Source of the DNA: Salinispora mooreana
Lineage (GTDB): Bacteria; Actinomycetota; Actinomycetes; Mycobacteriales; Micromonosporaceae
Length of the DNA: 64,000 nt
NCBI RefSeq assembly: GCF_000379065.1
Contig: NZ_KB900614.1
Coordinates: forward strand, 4,612,333-4,676,332
Reading direction: 5' to 3'
How positions within the stretch are numbered: the stretch's first letter is position 1; every line of letters begins with the position of its first letter. Below are positions 51,296 to 60,149 of the stretch, one piece after another. The position numbers and the translations under genes were made by a program. Under the pieces are notes generated by a model that worked only from the letters and a program-made list of their open reading frames with translations, was not told the DNA's origin and made no database searches.

Positions 51296-52968
51296 CAGTC
51301 CTCCTGAAGGGGGGTGGGGGTGGCGGCCGTTGTGGCCAGGTCGAGTGCCGCCAGGTAGCCGAAGGCGAGGGCCGGGCCGAGGGTCGCACCGGCGCCGGCG
51401 TAGCTGCGCCCCATCACCGAGGCGCTGACGTTGCCCGCCGCGTACAGCGCGGGTACGACCGTGCCGTCCGGGCGCAGCACCCGGGCTCGTTCGTCGGTCC
51501 GCAGGCCCCCCTTGGTGCCCAGGTCACCGGGGACCATGCGGAAGGCGTAGAACGGGGGGCGGGCCACGGCGCCGAGGCACGGGTTGGGCCGGTGCCGCGG
51601 GTCGCCGTAGTAGCGGTCGTAGGCCGAGTCCCCGCGGTGGAAGTCGTCGTCCCGGCCGCGCCGCGCGAACTCGTTGAACCGGCGCACGGTGTTACCCAAC
51701 GCGGTGGCGGGCACACCGATCTGCGCGGCCAGGTCGTCCAGGGTGTCGGCGCGGTGCGCTGCCCCCGAGGTGAACCAGCGCCGTGGAAGCGGGGAGCGTG
51801 GGGCCCGGCCGCCGAACAGGTAGCGGTCCCGGTAGGTCTGGTCGGCCACCAGCCACGCCGGCTGGCCCACTCCCGGGCTGAGCATGGCGTGCACCGCGTC
51901 CACGTAGGGGGCCGCTTCGTTGACGAAGCGCCGGCCGTTGGCGTCAACCATGAGACAGCCGGGCTGGTTGCGTTCGGCGAGGCAGAAGTAGGGCCCGCCG
52001 GGGAGCGGAATCGATGGCCCCCACCAGGCCTCGTCCATCAGGTCGAGGGCGGCGCCGAGCCGCTTGCCCGCCTCGATGCCGTCACCCGTGTTGCCGGCCG
52101 CGCCAGCGGTCCACTCCGTGCCGATTCCCGCCTGGTACTCCTGGCGCATCGACTGGTTGCGCTCAAACCCGCCGCTGGCCAGTAGGACACCTCGCCGGGC
52201 GTGGAACAGCGCCGGGTTGCCGGCCTGTTGGGCGGTAACCCCGGCGACCCGGCCCCGTTCGATGAGCAGGTCGGTCATCGGCGTGTTGAGCCGGACCGGG
52301 ACGCCGGCGCTGCGCAGACCGGCGCGGAGCCCGGCGGCGAGTGCCTGGCCCATGGTGAGCATCGGCCGTCGCCGGATCCGGGCGCTCAGGCCGCGGGCGG
52401 CGAGCCGGGCCACGGTGCGGATCGCCCGCGGATGTCGGAGGCCCAGGGACAGCCACCGGTAGTCGACCTGGGTGACCGCCACCCCCTCTGGCGCTGCCCG
52501 GTACGGCGCGGCCAGCGTCGCCAGGTCAGCTTGGACCAGCTCGGTGTCGAGCAGGAGCGGCTCGATGCTGCGCCCGCCCGGAAGCCCACCGGGAGCCTCG
52601 GGGTAGTAGTCCGGATAGCCGGGCACCCAGGCGAAGTCGAGTGGAGTGTGGTCGCGGACGAAGGCGACAACCTCTGGTGCGGCAGCGAGGAACGCGTTCT
52701 GCCGGGCCGGGGTGGCGTCGGCTCCGGCGACGTACGCCAGGTAGGTGCGCGCGTCTTCGGCCCGGTCGGCGACCCCAGCCCGGGCCAGTACCTCGTTGCC
52801 GGGAAGCCAGAGCCCGCCGCCGGAGCGGGCGGTGGAACCGCCGTATGTCTCGGCCTTCTCCAGCACGACCGCGCTCAGCCCCCGGTGCGCCGCCGTGAGT
52901 GCCGCGACCATGCCGGCGCCGCCGCTGCCGACGACGACGACATCGAACTCCTGCTCCGATATCGACAC
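51295..52968 (-). CDS. kstD: 3-ketosteroid delta-1-dehydrogenase-like flavoprotein
   Basis: The 557-residue protein opens with the FAD motif VVVVGSGGAGMVAALTAA and VVLEKAETYGGSTARSGGG. It ends with PPFYAFRMVPGDLGTKGG (active-site Tyr and Gly region of KstD) and GRSYAGAGATLGPALAFGYL. KstD introduces the 1,2 double bond into ring A, which with KshAB opens ring B. The GTG start is directly abutted by a KstR-like site, so the mRNA is probably leaderless. It is followed by the coupled Hsd4B-like gene. Exact isozyme (KstD1-3) is not resolvable by eye. Confidence 0.85.
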   Translation of the reverse strand: MSISEQEFDVVVVGSGGAGMVAALTAAHRGLSAVVLEKAETYGGSTARSGGGLWLPGNEVLARAGVADRAEDARTYLAYVAGADATPARQNAFLAAAPEVVAFVRDHTPLDFAWVPGYPDYYPEAPGGLPGGRSIEPLLLDTELVQADLATLAAPYRAAPEGVAVTQVDYRWLSLGLRHPRAIRTVARLAARGLSARIRRRPMLTMGQALAAGLRAGLRSAGVPVRLNTPMTDLLIERGRVAGVTAQQAGNPALFHARRGVLLASGGFERNQSMRQEYQAGIGTEWTAGAAGNTGDGIEAGKRLGAALDLMDEAWWGPSIPLPGGPYFCLAERNQPGCLMVDANGRRFVNEAAPYVDAVHAMLSPGVGQPAWLVADQTYRDRYLFGGRAPRSPLPRRWFTSGAAHRADTLDDLAAQIGVPATALGNTVRRFNEFARRGRDDDFHRGDSAYDRYYGDPRHRPNPCLGAVARPPFYAFRMVPGDLGTKGGLRTDERARVLRPDGTVVPALYAAGNVSASVMGRSYAGAGATLGPALAFGYLAALDLATTAATPTPLQED

Positions 52969-52982
52969 GAGAACAGGTTATA
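52969..52982. promoter_or_regulatory. KstR-like operator abutting the kstD start codon
   Basis: On the minus strand it reads TATAACCTGTTCTC, 13 bases identical to the 47703 site, with only the final consensus A replaced by C. It touches the GTG of kstD. TATAAC is also a plausible -10 element with spacing that fits a leaderless start. Confidence 0.65.
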
Positions 52983-53077
52983 GTCTTATCCGGCTCAGCA
53001 CCACCGATCATCGACGGTGTCCGCCTCGTGGTCGGCGACGCCGACCACGTTGATCTGCGGAACACTACGGAGGCGCG

Positions 53078-54670
53078 GTGATCAAGGAGTGGGACCAGAC
53101 GGCTGACGTTGTGGTGGTCGGCTTCGGCGCGGCCGGGGCCTGCGCCGCGGTCGAGGCTGCCGACGCGGGAGCGCGCGTCCTGGTCCTCGACCGGTTCTCC
53201 GGCGGCGGCACCACCGCGATGTCCGGTGGGGTGATCTATGCCGGTGGCGGCACCCGGCAGCAGCACGCAGCCGGGGTCACCGACACCCCCCAGGCGATGC
53301 TGGACTACCTGTGCGAGGAGGTCGGCGACACCGTCTCTCCCGCGACCCTGCGCCGGTTCTGCGAGCAGAGCGCCGACGCGATCGACTGGTTGACCGGCCT
53401 CGACGTGCCATTCGAGGCGAGTCTCTGTCCATACAAGACCTCCTACCCCACCAACCGGCACTATCTGTACTACTCCGGAAGTGAGCCGTCCTTCGCGCAC
53501 CGGGCGCCACCAGCGCCCCGCGGGCACCGGGTGCACGCCCGCGGCACCTCCGGCCGGTTGCTCGCCGCCCGGCTCGCCGCTGCCACCCGCGACCGCGGTG
53601 TCGAGGTGCTCCCGCAGACCCGTGCCGAGCGGCTCGTCACCGGTCCCGATGGCCAGATCACCGGAGTCGAGTGCCGGACCCTGCGCGGTGCCGCACGATG
53701 GGTCCGGCTTGCCCACCGTCTCCTGCACCGTTGCTCGGTCCGGCCCGGTGTCTACCTACCGGCCCTGGGCCGCGCGCTGCACCGGCCAGTCGCCTGGCTG
53801 GAGCGGCGGTACGGCCGCCGGCTGCGGGTCCGGGCGGCCGGCGGTGTCGTGCTCTGCGCTGGCGGCTTTGTCTTCGACCGCGAGCTGCTTCGCACCCACG
53901 CGCCGGAGTACCGCGGTGGGCTGCGGCTGGGCACGCCCGGTGACGACGGCTCCGGGATCCGGCTCGGCGTGGCCGCCGGCGCAGCCACCGCCCACCTCGA
54001 CCGGATGAGCATCTGGCGATTCCTCGCCCCACCCACGGCGATGCTCGGCGGTCTGCTCGTTGACCGCGACGGCAGACGAATCTGCGACGAGTCCCGCTAC
54101 GGCGCGGCGGTCGGCGAGGCGATTCTGCGCGCGCCGGGCGCGCGGGCCTGGCTGCTGCTTGACGCCGCGTTGCGCGCCGAGTGCCGCCGGCAGCTGCGGG
54201 CCCAGACCCTGTGGTTCCAGCGCTGGCAGGCATGGTGGCTGCTGACGTTCGGCCGGGCCACCGGGTCGACGCCAGCGGCGGTCGCGCGCCGCGCCGGAGT
54301 GAATCCCGAGCAGCTGGCCGACACCCTCGCGGCCTATCAGGCGGCTGGCCCCGACTCGGCCGGCAAGCCCGCCGACCAGGTTCGTCCCCTGGCTGTTGCG
54401 CCGTACTCGCTGATCGATGTCTCGGTGCGGGCCCGGCTCCTCGCACCCGCACCCATGCTCACTCTCGGTGGCCTCCGGGTGGACGAGGAGACCGGGCAGG
54501 CCCTGGGCGCCGACGGCGCAGGTGTACCCGGTCTGTACGCCGCCGGCCGTACCGCGGTCGGCATCTGCTCCCGTAGCTACGTCAGTGGGCTGTCGTTGGC
54601 CGACTGTGTCTTCTCGGGCCGTCGGGCGGGCCGGAGCGCCGCGACCCGAGGCTTGGAGAGCGGCGGCTGA
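53078..54670 (+). CDS. FAD-binding dehydrogenase (KstD-related, possible steroid dehydrogenase)
   Basis: The 530-residue flavoprotein belongs to the FRD/KstD superfamily: VVVVGFGAAGACAAVEAADA, GGGTTAMSGGVIYAGGG, VVLCAGGFVFDRELL, and a C-terminal GLYAAGRTAVGICSRSYVSG with LADCVFSGRRAG. It differs from the KstD gene at 51295 in the active-site region and could act on a 5-alpha or ring-modified steroid. GTG 53078 follows GGAGG. It is divergent from kstD and could share its control region. Assignment to a specific reaction is not possible here. Confidence 0.78.
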   Translation: MIKEWDQTADVVVVGFGAAGACAAVEAADAGARVLVLDRFSGGGTTAMSGGVIYAGGGTRQQHAAGVTDTPQAMLDYLCEEVGDTVSPATLRRFCEQSADAIDWLTGLDVPFEASLCPYKTSYPTNRHYLYYSGSEPSFAHRAPPAPRGHRVHARGTSGRLLAARLAAATRDRGVEVLPQTRAERLVTGPDGQITGVECRTLRGAARWVRLAHRLLHRCSVRPGVYLPALGRALHRPVAWLERRYGRRLRVRAAGGVVLCAGGFVFDRELLRTHAPEYRGGLRLGTPGDDGSGIRLGVAAGAATAHLDRMSIWRFLAPPTAMLGGLLVDRDGRRICDESRYGAAVGEAILRAPGARAWLLLDAALRAECRRQLRAQTLWFQRWQAWWLLTFGRATGSTPAAVARRAGVNPEQLADTLAAYQAAGPDSAGKPADQVRPLAVAPYSLIDVSVRARLLAPAPMLTLGGLRVDEETGQALGADGAGVPGLYAAGRTAVGICSRSYVSGLSLADCVFSGRRAGRSAATRGLESGG

Positions 54671-54718
54671 CGACCACGCCGCGCAACCGTCGCTCGGGAC
54701 CGTGGGAGGGGTCGGCGG

Positions 54719-55705
54719 TCAGTAGTAGGTGACCGACACCTCGTCGCTACGGGCGACGGCCTGGCAGGCGAGGATGTAGCCCTCGGCGAAGTCTTCCTCC
54801 TCCAGGATCTCGTTGTGCGCGAGGTCGACCTGACCGTCCAGCAGCCGGCAGGCGCAGGCGCCGCAGTGGCCCTGGCGGCAGGAGAACGGTGCGTTCAGCC
54901 CGGCTGCGATCAGCACGTCCAGCAGGCGGGCGCCGGCCGGCCAGGGCATTCGGTGGGTCTGGCCGTCGAGTTCAACCTCCAGGGTGGCCTCGCGGTCGTC
55001 AGCCGAGCGCTGTTCGACCTCGAAGCGCTCGACCTGGATGCGGTCTGCCGGCACGCCAGCGCGCTGGAGCGTGTCGTGGGCTACCACGACGAAGGGCGCC
55101 GGACCGCAGACGTACGTCTCCCGCCCGGCGTAGGGGCTGATCAGGGTCGCCAGCGTGGCCGGGTCTGGGGTGCCGCGTTCGCTGTCCAGCCAGTGGGTCA
55201 CGTTCAGCCGGTCGCGGTGTTGCTCGCTGAGCGCGGCCAACTCGGCGGCGAAGATGATCGAGCGCTGGTCGCGGTTCGCGTACACCAGGGCAAGCCGGCC
55301 GCGACCGGCCGCGAGTACAGACTTGATGATGGACATCGCCGGGGTGATGCCGCTGCCTCCGGCGAGTAGTAGTAGGTCGCCGTCGAGCGAGCCGGGGGTG
55401 AACGAGCCGGCCGGCGGCATGAGCTCCAGGCTGGCTCCGGCGCGGATGTCGTCGCAGATCCAGTTCGATGCCGGCCCGCCGGGTACGCGTTTGACGGTGA
55501 TCTTCAGGTCGGTCTCGGTGTACGGCGAGCTGGAGAGCGAGTAGCAGCGGGCCACGACTCCCTGGCCGTGCGGCACCCGGAGAGTCAGGTACTGGCCGGG
55601 GTGGTAGGCGAACTCGGTGGCCAGCTCCGGTGGCACGCTCAGGACCAGCGAGTGCGCATCGGGCGTCTCTTCGATCACGTCGGTGACGCGTAGTCGGTGG
55701 TACAT
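54719..55705 (-). CDS. kshB: 3-ketosteroid 9-alpha-hydroxylase reductase
   Basis: The 328-residue reductase has an FAD domain (ARCYSLSSSP), an NAD domain (LLLLAGGSGITPAMSI; YVCGP) and a C-terminal plant-type 2Fe-2S ferredoxin domain with Cys276, Cys281, Cys284 and Cys314. That order (FAD-NAD-Fd) is the KshB type. It passes electrons from NADH to KshA. ATG 55705 shares a base with the stop of the small upstream gene. Longer frames upstream are shadows. Confidence 0.92.
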   Translation of the reverse strand: MYHRLRVTDVIEETPDAHSLVLSVPPELATEFAYHPGQYLTLRVPHGQGVVARCYSLSSSPYTETDLKITVKRVPGGPASNWICDDIRAGASLELMPPAGSFTPGSLDGDLLLLAGGSGITPAMSIIKSVLAAGRGRLALVYANRDQRSIIFAAELAALSEQHRDRLNVTHWLDSERGTPDPATLATLISPYAGRETYVCGPAPFVVVAHDTLQRAGVPADRIQVERFEVEQRSADDREATLEVELDGQTHRMPWPAGARLLDVLIAAGLNAPFSCRQGHCGACACRLLDGQVDLAHNEILEEEDFAEGYILACQAVARSDEVSVTYY

Positions 55706-55968
55706 CACGTCACCCCCAGGCTGCCGGTACGCACCGCGTGCTGAATGCTCCTGTGCAGGTCGGGGCAGGTGGGCAACGGTGTGTGCAGCCCTTCGTCGCT
55801 GGTCAGCACGGGGCATTGGCGGGTGGCCCTGGTGCTCCACTGCACGCTGGTCTGCTGCGGGCTCGACTTGCGTACCCGGACCCGGGCCGCGCAGCGGCCG
55901 CAGGACAGCTCCACATAGCCGCCGATCAGATACTCCTGCCGCTCGGTCAGCGGGTCGGTGCGGTTCAT
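55705..55968 (-). CDS. Small Cys-containing protein coupled between kshA and kshB
   Basis: The 87-residue product (MNRTDPLTERQEYLIGGYVE...) contains LSCGRCAARVRVRKSS and two further Cys (RQCPV, TCPDL), giving a possible zinc-ribbon or metal site. Its ATG overlaps the kshA stop (ATGA) and its stop overlaps the kshB start (TGATG). Such tight coupling on both sides argues strongly that it is translated and acts with the hydroxylase. I do not recognise a characterised family. Confidence 0.8.
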   Translation of the reverse strand: MNRTDPLTERQEYLIGGYVELSCGRCAARVRVRKSSPQQTSVQWSTRATRQCPVLTSDEGLHTPLPTCPDLHRSIQHAVRTGSLGVT

Positions 55969-57098
55969 GACGCGGAATCGGCTTGTCGATCGAGGTTGGC
56001 CGCCACCTCGGTGGTCCAGGTTTCGACTGCTCTGCTGGTGTCGACCTCGAACTCGTAGCGGGCCACCATGTCGTCGGTGACCTCTTCAATGTCCACGTAG
56101 AACTGCTCGTACCAGCGGCGCAGCTGGTAGACCGGGCCGTCTTCGGCGCAGAGGAGCGGATTGTCGATCCGGCTCTTGTGCTTCCAGATCTCGACGTCCT
56201 GCTGGAAGCCGATCCCGATGCCGGCCGCGAACTTCGCTGCCGCCTTGTCGGCTTGGGCGGCGGTGAGGCCGGGTAGTCGCTTGACGATGATGCCCCACTG
56301 CAGCATGAACGAGTTGGCCGAGATGGGGTAGTGGCAGTTGATCAGTACGGACTCCACCTCGATGCCGTGGTAGTCGGTGAAGAGATAGTCGATCATGTAG
56401 GCGGGTCCGTAGTAGGCGGCTTCCGAGCGGAGCGTGGCATCCCCGGACTGTCGTGCCCCGACCGGCACGTCCGGTCGGGGCCGGGTCTCCAGGAACTGTG
56501 CGGCTACCTGGCCCTCGAACACGTTCTTGAAGAATGTCGGAAAGGCGAAGTGGATGTAGAAGAAGTGCGCCATGTCCACGACGTTGTCGATGACCTCCCG
56601 GCAGTTGGCACCGTCAATTCGGATGGAGTCCCAGGTCCAGGTGGTCCACTCGGGGGAGAAGGCGCCCTCGATGCGCGGAATCGTGGCCCCCGGTGGCGGC
56701 GGGGAGCCCTGCGGGTCGTGCCAGATGAACAGCTGGCGGTTCTCCTCGCAGGTGGTCCAGGAGCGGGTACGGGCGCGGGGTGGAACTCGATGGGCGTACG
56801 GCACCGCGGTGCAGCGACCGTCCCCGCGCCAGCGCCAGTCGTGGAACGGGCAGGCGATCTCGTCGCCCTTGATGGTGCCCATCGTCAGGTCGCCGCCCAT
56901 GTGACGGCAGTACCCGTCGAGCACGTGCAGGGTGCCCGTCGAGTCGGCGAAGACCACGAGCCTGGTGCCGAACGCCTCAATGGCGTGCGGTTTGCCGTCG
57001 CGGAACGAGTCAGCCAGTCCCAGGCAGTGCCAGCCGCGGGCAAACCTGGTGGGCAGAACCCCGCTGTCGATCGTGCGTACTGCCTCGACGTTGGTCAT
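55965..57098 (-). CDS. kshA: 3-ketosteroid 9-alpha-hydroxylase oxygenase (Rieske)
   Basis: The 377-residue Rieske oxygenase has the 2Fe-2S site Cys64-x-His66 and Cys83-x2-His86 (CRHMGGD...ACPFHDW). The mononuclear iron ligands are His178, His183 (VVDMAHFFYIHF) and Asp301 (FQQDVEIW). These match KshA. It hydroxylates C9 of 3-ketosteroids; together with delta-1 desaturation this opens ring B. The SD GAGGAG precedes ATG 57098. A KstR-like site lies 19 bases upstream of the start. Confidence 0.95.
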   Translation of the reverse strand: MTNVEAVRTIDSGVLPTRFARGWHCLGLADSFRDGKPHAIEAFGTRLVVFADSTGTLHVLDGYCRHMGGDLTMGTIKGDEIACPFHDWRWRGDGRCTAVPYAHRVPPRARTRSWTTCEENRQLFIWHDPQGSPPPPGATIPRIEGAFSPEWTTWTWDSIRIDGANCREVIDNVVDMAHFFYIHFAFPTFFKNVFEGQVAAQFLETRPRPDVPVGARQSGDATLRSEAAYYGPAYMIDYLFTDYHGIEVESVLINCHYPISANSFMLQWGIIVKRLPGLTAAQADKAAAKFAAGIGIGFQQDVEIWKHKSRIDNPLLCAEDGPVYQLRRWYEQFYVDIEEVTDDMVARYEFEVDTSRAVETWTTEVAANLDRQADSAS

Positions 57099-57116
57099 GT
57101 CGCTCCTCAGTTGTGA

Positions 57117-57130
57117 TGGAACGTGTTACA
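57117..57130. promoter_or_regulatory. KstR-like operator for kshA
   Basis: TGGAACGTGTTACA matches TNNAACNNGTTNNA completely. It lies 19 bases upstream of the kshA ATG, and the minus-strand TGTAAC could be a -10 element. Confidence 0.72.
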
Positions 57131-57160
57131 GGTCCTGCAGCTCGCATAGTAGCCGTCAAG

Positions 57161-57174
57161 TAGAACGTGTTCTA
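57161..57174. promoter_or_regulatory. KstR-like operator for hsaA
   Basis: TAGAACGTGTTCTA matches TNNAACNNGTTNNA and its outer half-sites TAGAAC/GTTCTA are fully symmetric. It is the strongest site in the window. It is centred 44 bp from the kshA site, about four helical turns, in the divergent kshA-hsaA promoter region. Confidence 0.82.
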
Positions 57175-57221
57175 TTGTAGGGATCGTCATGTTCGTCAGC
57201 CAAGCCACCGGAGGGGATCTC

Positions 57222-58394
57222 ATGGAGGGCGCCGAACTGGTCGCACGGGGGGTGCGGGAGCTGTTACCCGTCCTGCGGGAGGGGGCCCAGGAGACAGAGG
57301 ACCGCCGAACGCTCGCCGCCGAGCACGTCAAGTCACTGGCCTCCACCGGCTTCTTCCGGCTCCTTCAGCCAGCCTGGTGCGGCGGGCTGGAGGCCGACCC
57401 GACGGCCTTCTTCAGCTGTGTCCGCGACATCGCCAGCGCCTGCGGGTCGACCGGCTGGGTCGCATCGGTGATCGGGATACACAACTGGCAGCTGGCCCTC
57501 TTTCCCGAACGGGCACAGCAGGATGTCTGGGGCGCTGACCCCAACACGCTGATGTCCTCCTCCTATGCCCCCACCGGCAGGATCCAGGAAGTCGATGGGG
57601 GATACCGGGTGCGTGGGCGGTGGAGCTTCTCGTCCGGATGTGACCACGCCACCTGGGTCCTGCTCGGCGGCATCGTGCCCGGCCAGGACGACAGCCCCGC
57701 CGACTTCCGCACGTTCCTGCTTCCCGCGGCCGACTACGCGATCGAGGATGTCTGGCACACGATCGGTCTGCGGGGCACCGGTAGTAACGACATCGTCGTC
57801 TCCGACGCGTTCGTCCCGACGTATCGATCGCTCAGCTTCGGCGACACGGCGCGGTGCGTCTGCCCGGGCCAGGAGCGTAACCCCGGGCCGCTCTACCGCA
57901 TCCCGTACGGCTCGATCTTCCCGTACACGATCACCGCCCCGATCATCGGGATGGCGACCGGGATGTACGACGCGCACGTGACCCACATGCGCGAGCGGGT
58001 CCGCGCCGCCTACGCCGGGGTACGGGCCGCCGAGGACCCCTACTCACAGGTACGGGTCGCGCGGGCGGCCGCCGACGTGGACGCGGCCTGGCTCACGCTC
58101 ACCGCCGACATGAGCGAGCTGATGGAGCTGGCCACGGCGGGAGAGAAGCTACCGATGCGGCTGCGCCTGCGGGCCCGTCGCAACCAGGTTCGGGGCACCG
58201 AACTGGCGATCCAGGCCGCGGACCGTCTCTTCGAGAACTCCGGTGGTCGGGCGATCTACACGAGCCACCCGATCCAGCGCTTCTGGCGCGACGCCCACGC
58301 CGGCCGGGTACACGCCGTCAACGACCCCGAACGCGCCCTGTCCATGTACGGCAGCGGCGAGTTCGGGCTGTCCATCGCAGACGCGATGGTGTGA
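57222..58394 (+). CDS. hsaA: 3-HSA hydroxylase, oxygenase component
   Basis: The 390-residue flavin-dependent monooxygenase matches HsaA: GFFRLLQPAWCGGLEADP, ACGSTGWVASVIGIHNWQLA, FSSGCDHATWVLLGG, GLRGTGSNDIVV and RFWRDAHAGRVHAVNDPERA. It hydroxylates the aromatised ring A product 3-HSA to the catechol 3,4-DHSA using reduced flavin from HsaB. ATG 57222 is chosen for GGAGGGG five bases upstream; ATG 57189 is in frame and possible. It is the first gene of hsaA-hsaD-hsaC-hsaB. Confidence 0.95.
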   Translation: MEGAELVARGVRELLPVLREGAQETEDRRTLAAEHVKSLASTGFFRLLQPAWCGGLEADPTAFFSCVRDIASACGSTGWVASVIGIHNWQLALFPERAQQDVWGADPNTLMSSSYAPTGRIQEVDGGYRVRGRWSFSSGCDHATWVLLGGIVPGQDDSPADFRTFLLPAADYAIEDVWHTIGLRGTGSNDIVVSDAFVPTYRSLSFGDTARCVCPGQERNPGPLYRIPYGSIFPYTITAPIIGMATGMYDAHVTHMRERVRAAYAGVRAAEDPYSQVRVARAAADVDAAWLTLTADMSELMELATAGEKLPMRLRLRARRNQVRGTELAIQAADRLFENSGGRAIYTSHPIQRFWRDAHAGRVHAVNDPERALSMYGSGEFGLSIADAMV

Positions 58395-58401
58395 GGACAC
58401 C

Positions 58402-59253
58402 ATGACGACCAGCACAGTCTTCGAAGCCACCGCCGCCGGGCTGCACTACCACCGGGCCGGACCACTGGGCGTACACCCGGTCGTGCTGCTGCACGGCGGC
58501 GGGCCGGGCGCCTCGGCATGGAGCAACTTCGGGCGGACGGTCCCGGTCTTCGCCGAGCGATTCGACACCCTCGCCGTTGACCAGCCGGGATATGGCGGGT
58601 CCGAGAATTGCCCCAGTGGCCGGCAGTACTTCACGCACTCCGCCGACCGGCTCGCGGCCCTGCTCGACGAGGTGGGCCTGGACCGGGTCCACGTCATCGG
58701 CAACTCGCTCGGTGGTGGCACCGCGGTCCGGTTCGCCCTGCGCTACCCGGAGCGGGCCGGCCGGCTGCTGCTGATGGGCCCCGGCGGGCTCAGCCTCAAC
58801 GTCTTCGCCTCCGACCCGACCGAGGGGGTCAAACGGCTGGCCGCGTTCGGCGCCCCACCCGGCCCCAGCCGGGAGAAGCTGGCGGAGTTCCTACGCACGC
58901 TCGTCTTCGACCAGTCCTTCGTCACCGAGGAGCTGATCGATGAACGGATGCGCGCCGCGACCGACCCGGACGCCCTGCGCGGCATGCGTGCGCTGGGCGC
59001 CTCGTTCGCCGACCCGGACCTCCACGAGGAGAGTCAACTCTGGCGCGACGCCCACCTGCTGCGTGACGAGGTCCTTCTGGTCTGGGGTCGGGAGGACCGG
59101 GTCAACCCGCTCGACGGGGCTCTGGTCGCGCTCAAGCTGATCCGCCGCTGCCGGCTGCACGTCTTCGGTGGCTGCGGACACTGGGCGCATCTGGAGAAGT
59201 TCGACGAGTTCAATCGCCTCGCCTTCGATTTCCTGGAAGGACACCGCCCGTGA
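58402..59253 (+). CDS. hsaD: meta-Cleavage product hydrolase (4,9-DSHA hydrolase)
   Basis: The 283-residue alpha/beta hydrolase has the MCP-hydrolase signature: VVLLHGGGPGASAWSNFGRT, Ser102 in GNSLGGG, Asp232 in WGREDRVNP and His260 in GHWAHLEKFDEFN. HsaD hydrolyses the ring-cleaved steroid 4,9-DSHA to HIP (DOHNAA) and a hexadienoate. The start is 8 bp after hsaA, and its stop overlaps the hsaC GTG. Confidence 0.95.
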   Translation: MTTSTVFEATAAGLHYHRAGPLGVHPVVLLHGGGPGASAWSNFGRTVPVFAERFDTLAVDQPGYGGSENCPSGRQYFTHSADRLAALLDEVGLDRVHVIGNSLGGGTAVRFALRYPERAGRLLLMGPGGLSLNVFASDPTEGVKRLAAFGAPPGPSREKLAEFLRTLVFDQSFVTEELIDERMRAATDPDALRGMRALGASFADPDLHEESQLWRDAHLLRDEVLLVWGREDRVNPLDGALVALKLIRRCRLHVFGGCGHWAHLEKFDEFNRLAFDFLEGHRP

Positions 59254-60149
59254 GCCTCATTCGATCCCTCGGCTACCTCCGGGTCGAAGCCACCGACGTT
59301 CCCGCCTGGCGGGAGTTCGGCGTCAAGGTGCTCGGCATGACCGAGGGCCGTGGCCCCGACCCGGAGGCCGCCTACCTACGCATGGACGACCTGCCCGCGC
59401 GGATCGTGGTGGTGCCCGGCGAGCGGGACCGGTTGGCCGCCAGCGGTTGGGAGCTGGCTGATCCCGCCGCGCTCGACCAGCTGACCGGCGTCCTCGAGGG
59501 CGCGGGCATCGTGGTCAAGACGGCCGAGGTCGACGAACTGGCCACCCGCCGGGTGGCGCAGATGATCAGCGTTGACGACCCCTCCGGCAATCGCCTGGAG
59601 TTCTACTGCGGCGCCGAGCTCGACAGCCGCCCGGCGCACAGCCCGTACGGCACCCGCTTCGTCACCGGTGCGCAGGGCATGGGGCACGTGGTGCTGCCGA
59701 CCTTCGACGACGCCGCCGGGCTACGCTTCTGGAGCGAGGTGCTCGGCTTCCGGCTGCGCGACTCGATGCGGCTGCATCCCGAGGCCATCGGCCTGCCGCC
59801 CAGCGACACACCACTCTGGATGCGCTTCCTCGGCTGCAACCCGCGCCACCACAGCGTCGCCCTGGCCCCGTTGCCAGCGCCCAGCGGCCTGATCCACCTG
59901 ATGATTGAGACCGAGACGATCGATGACGTCGGCCGCGCTCTGGACCGTGGCCTCCGGAACAACACACCGATGGTCGCGACCCTGGGGCGACACGCCAACG
60001 ACGGCATGATCTCGTTCTACCTGCGCACACCGGGCGGCTTCGACATCGAGTACGGCACCGACGGCGACACCGTGGACGACCGCACCTGGATCGCTCGGCA
60101 GACGACCGCGCACAGCGTGTGGGGTCACCAGTTCCAGAGAGTCGGGTGA
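59250..60149 (+). CDS. hsaC: Extradiol dioxygenase for 3,4-DHSA
   Basis: The 299-residue two-domain VOC extradiol dioxygenase has iron ligands His146 (GMGHVVLP), His216 (GLIHLMIE) and Glu267 (FDIEYG). HsaC cleaves the catechol ring of 3,4-DHSA meta to the hydroxyls. GTG 59250 overlaps the hsaD stop, and the hsaC stop overlaps the hsaB GTG, so all are translationally coupled. Confidence 0.95.
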   Translation: MSLIRSLGYLRVEATDVPAWREFGVKVLGMTEGRGPDPEAAYLRMDDLPARIVVVPGERDRLAASGWELADPAALDQLTGVLEGAGIVVKTAEVDELATRRVAQMISVDDPSGNRLEFYCGAELDSRPAHSPYGTRFVTGAQGMGHVVLPTFDDAAGLRFWSEVLGFRLRDSMRLHPEAIGLPPSDTPLWMRFLGCNPRHHSVALAPLPAPSGLIHLMIETETIDDVGRALDRGLRNNTPMVATLGRHANDGMISFYLRTPGGFDIEYGTDGDTVDDRTWIARQTTAHSVWGHQFQRVG

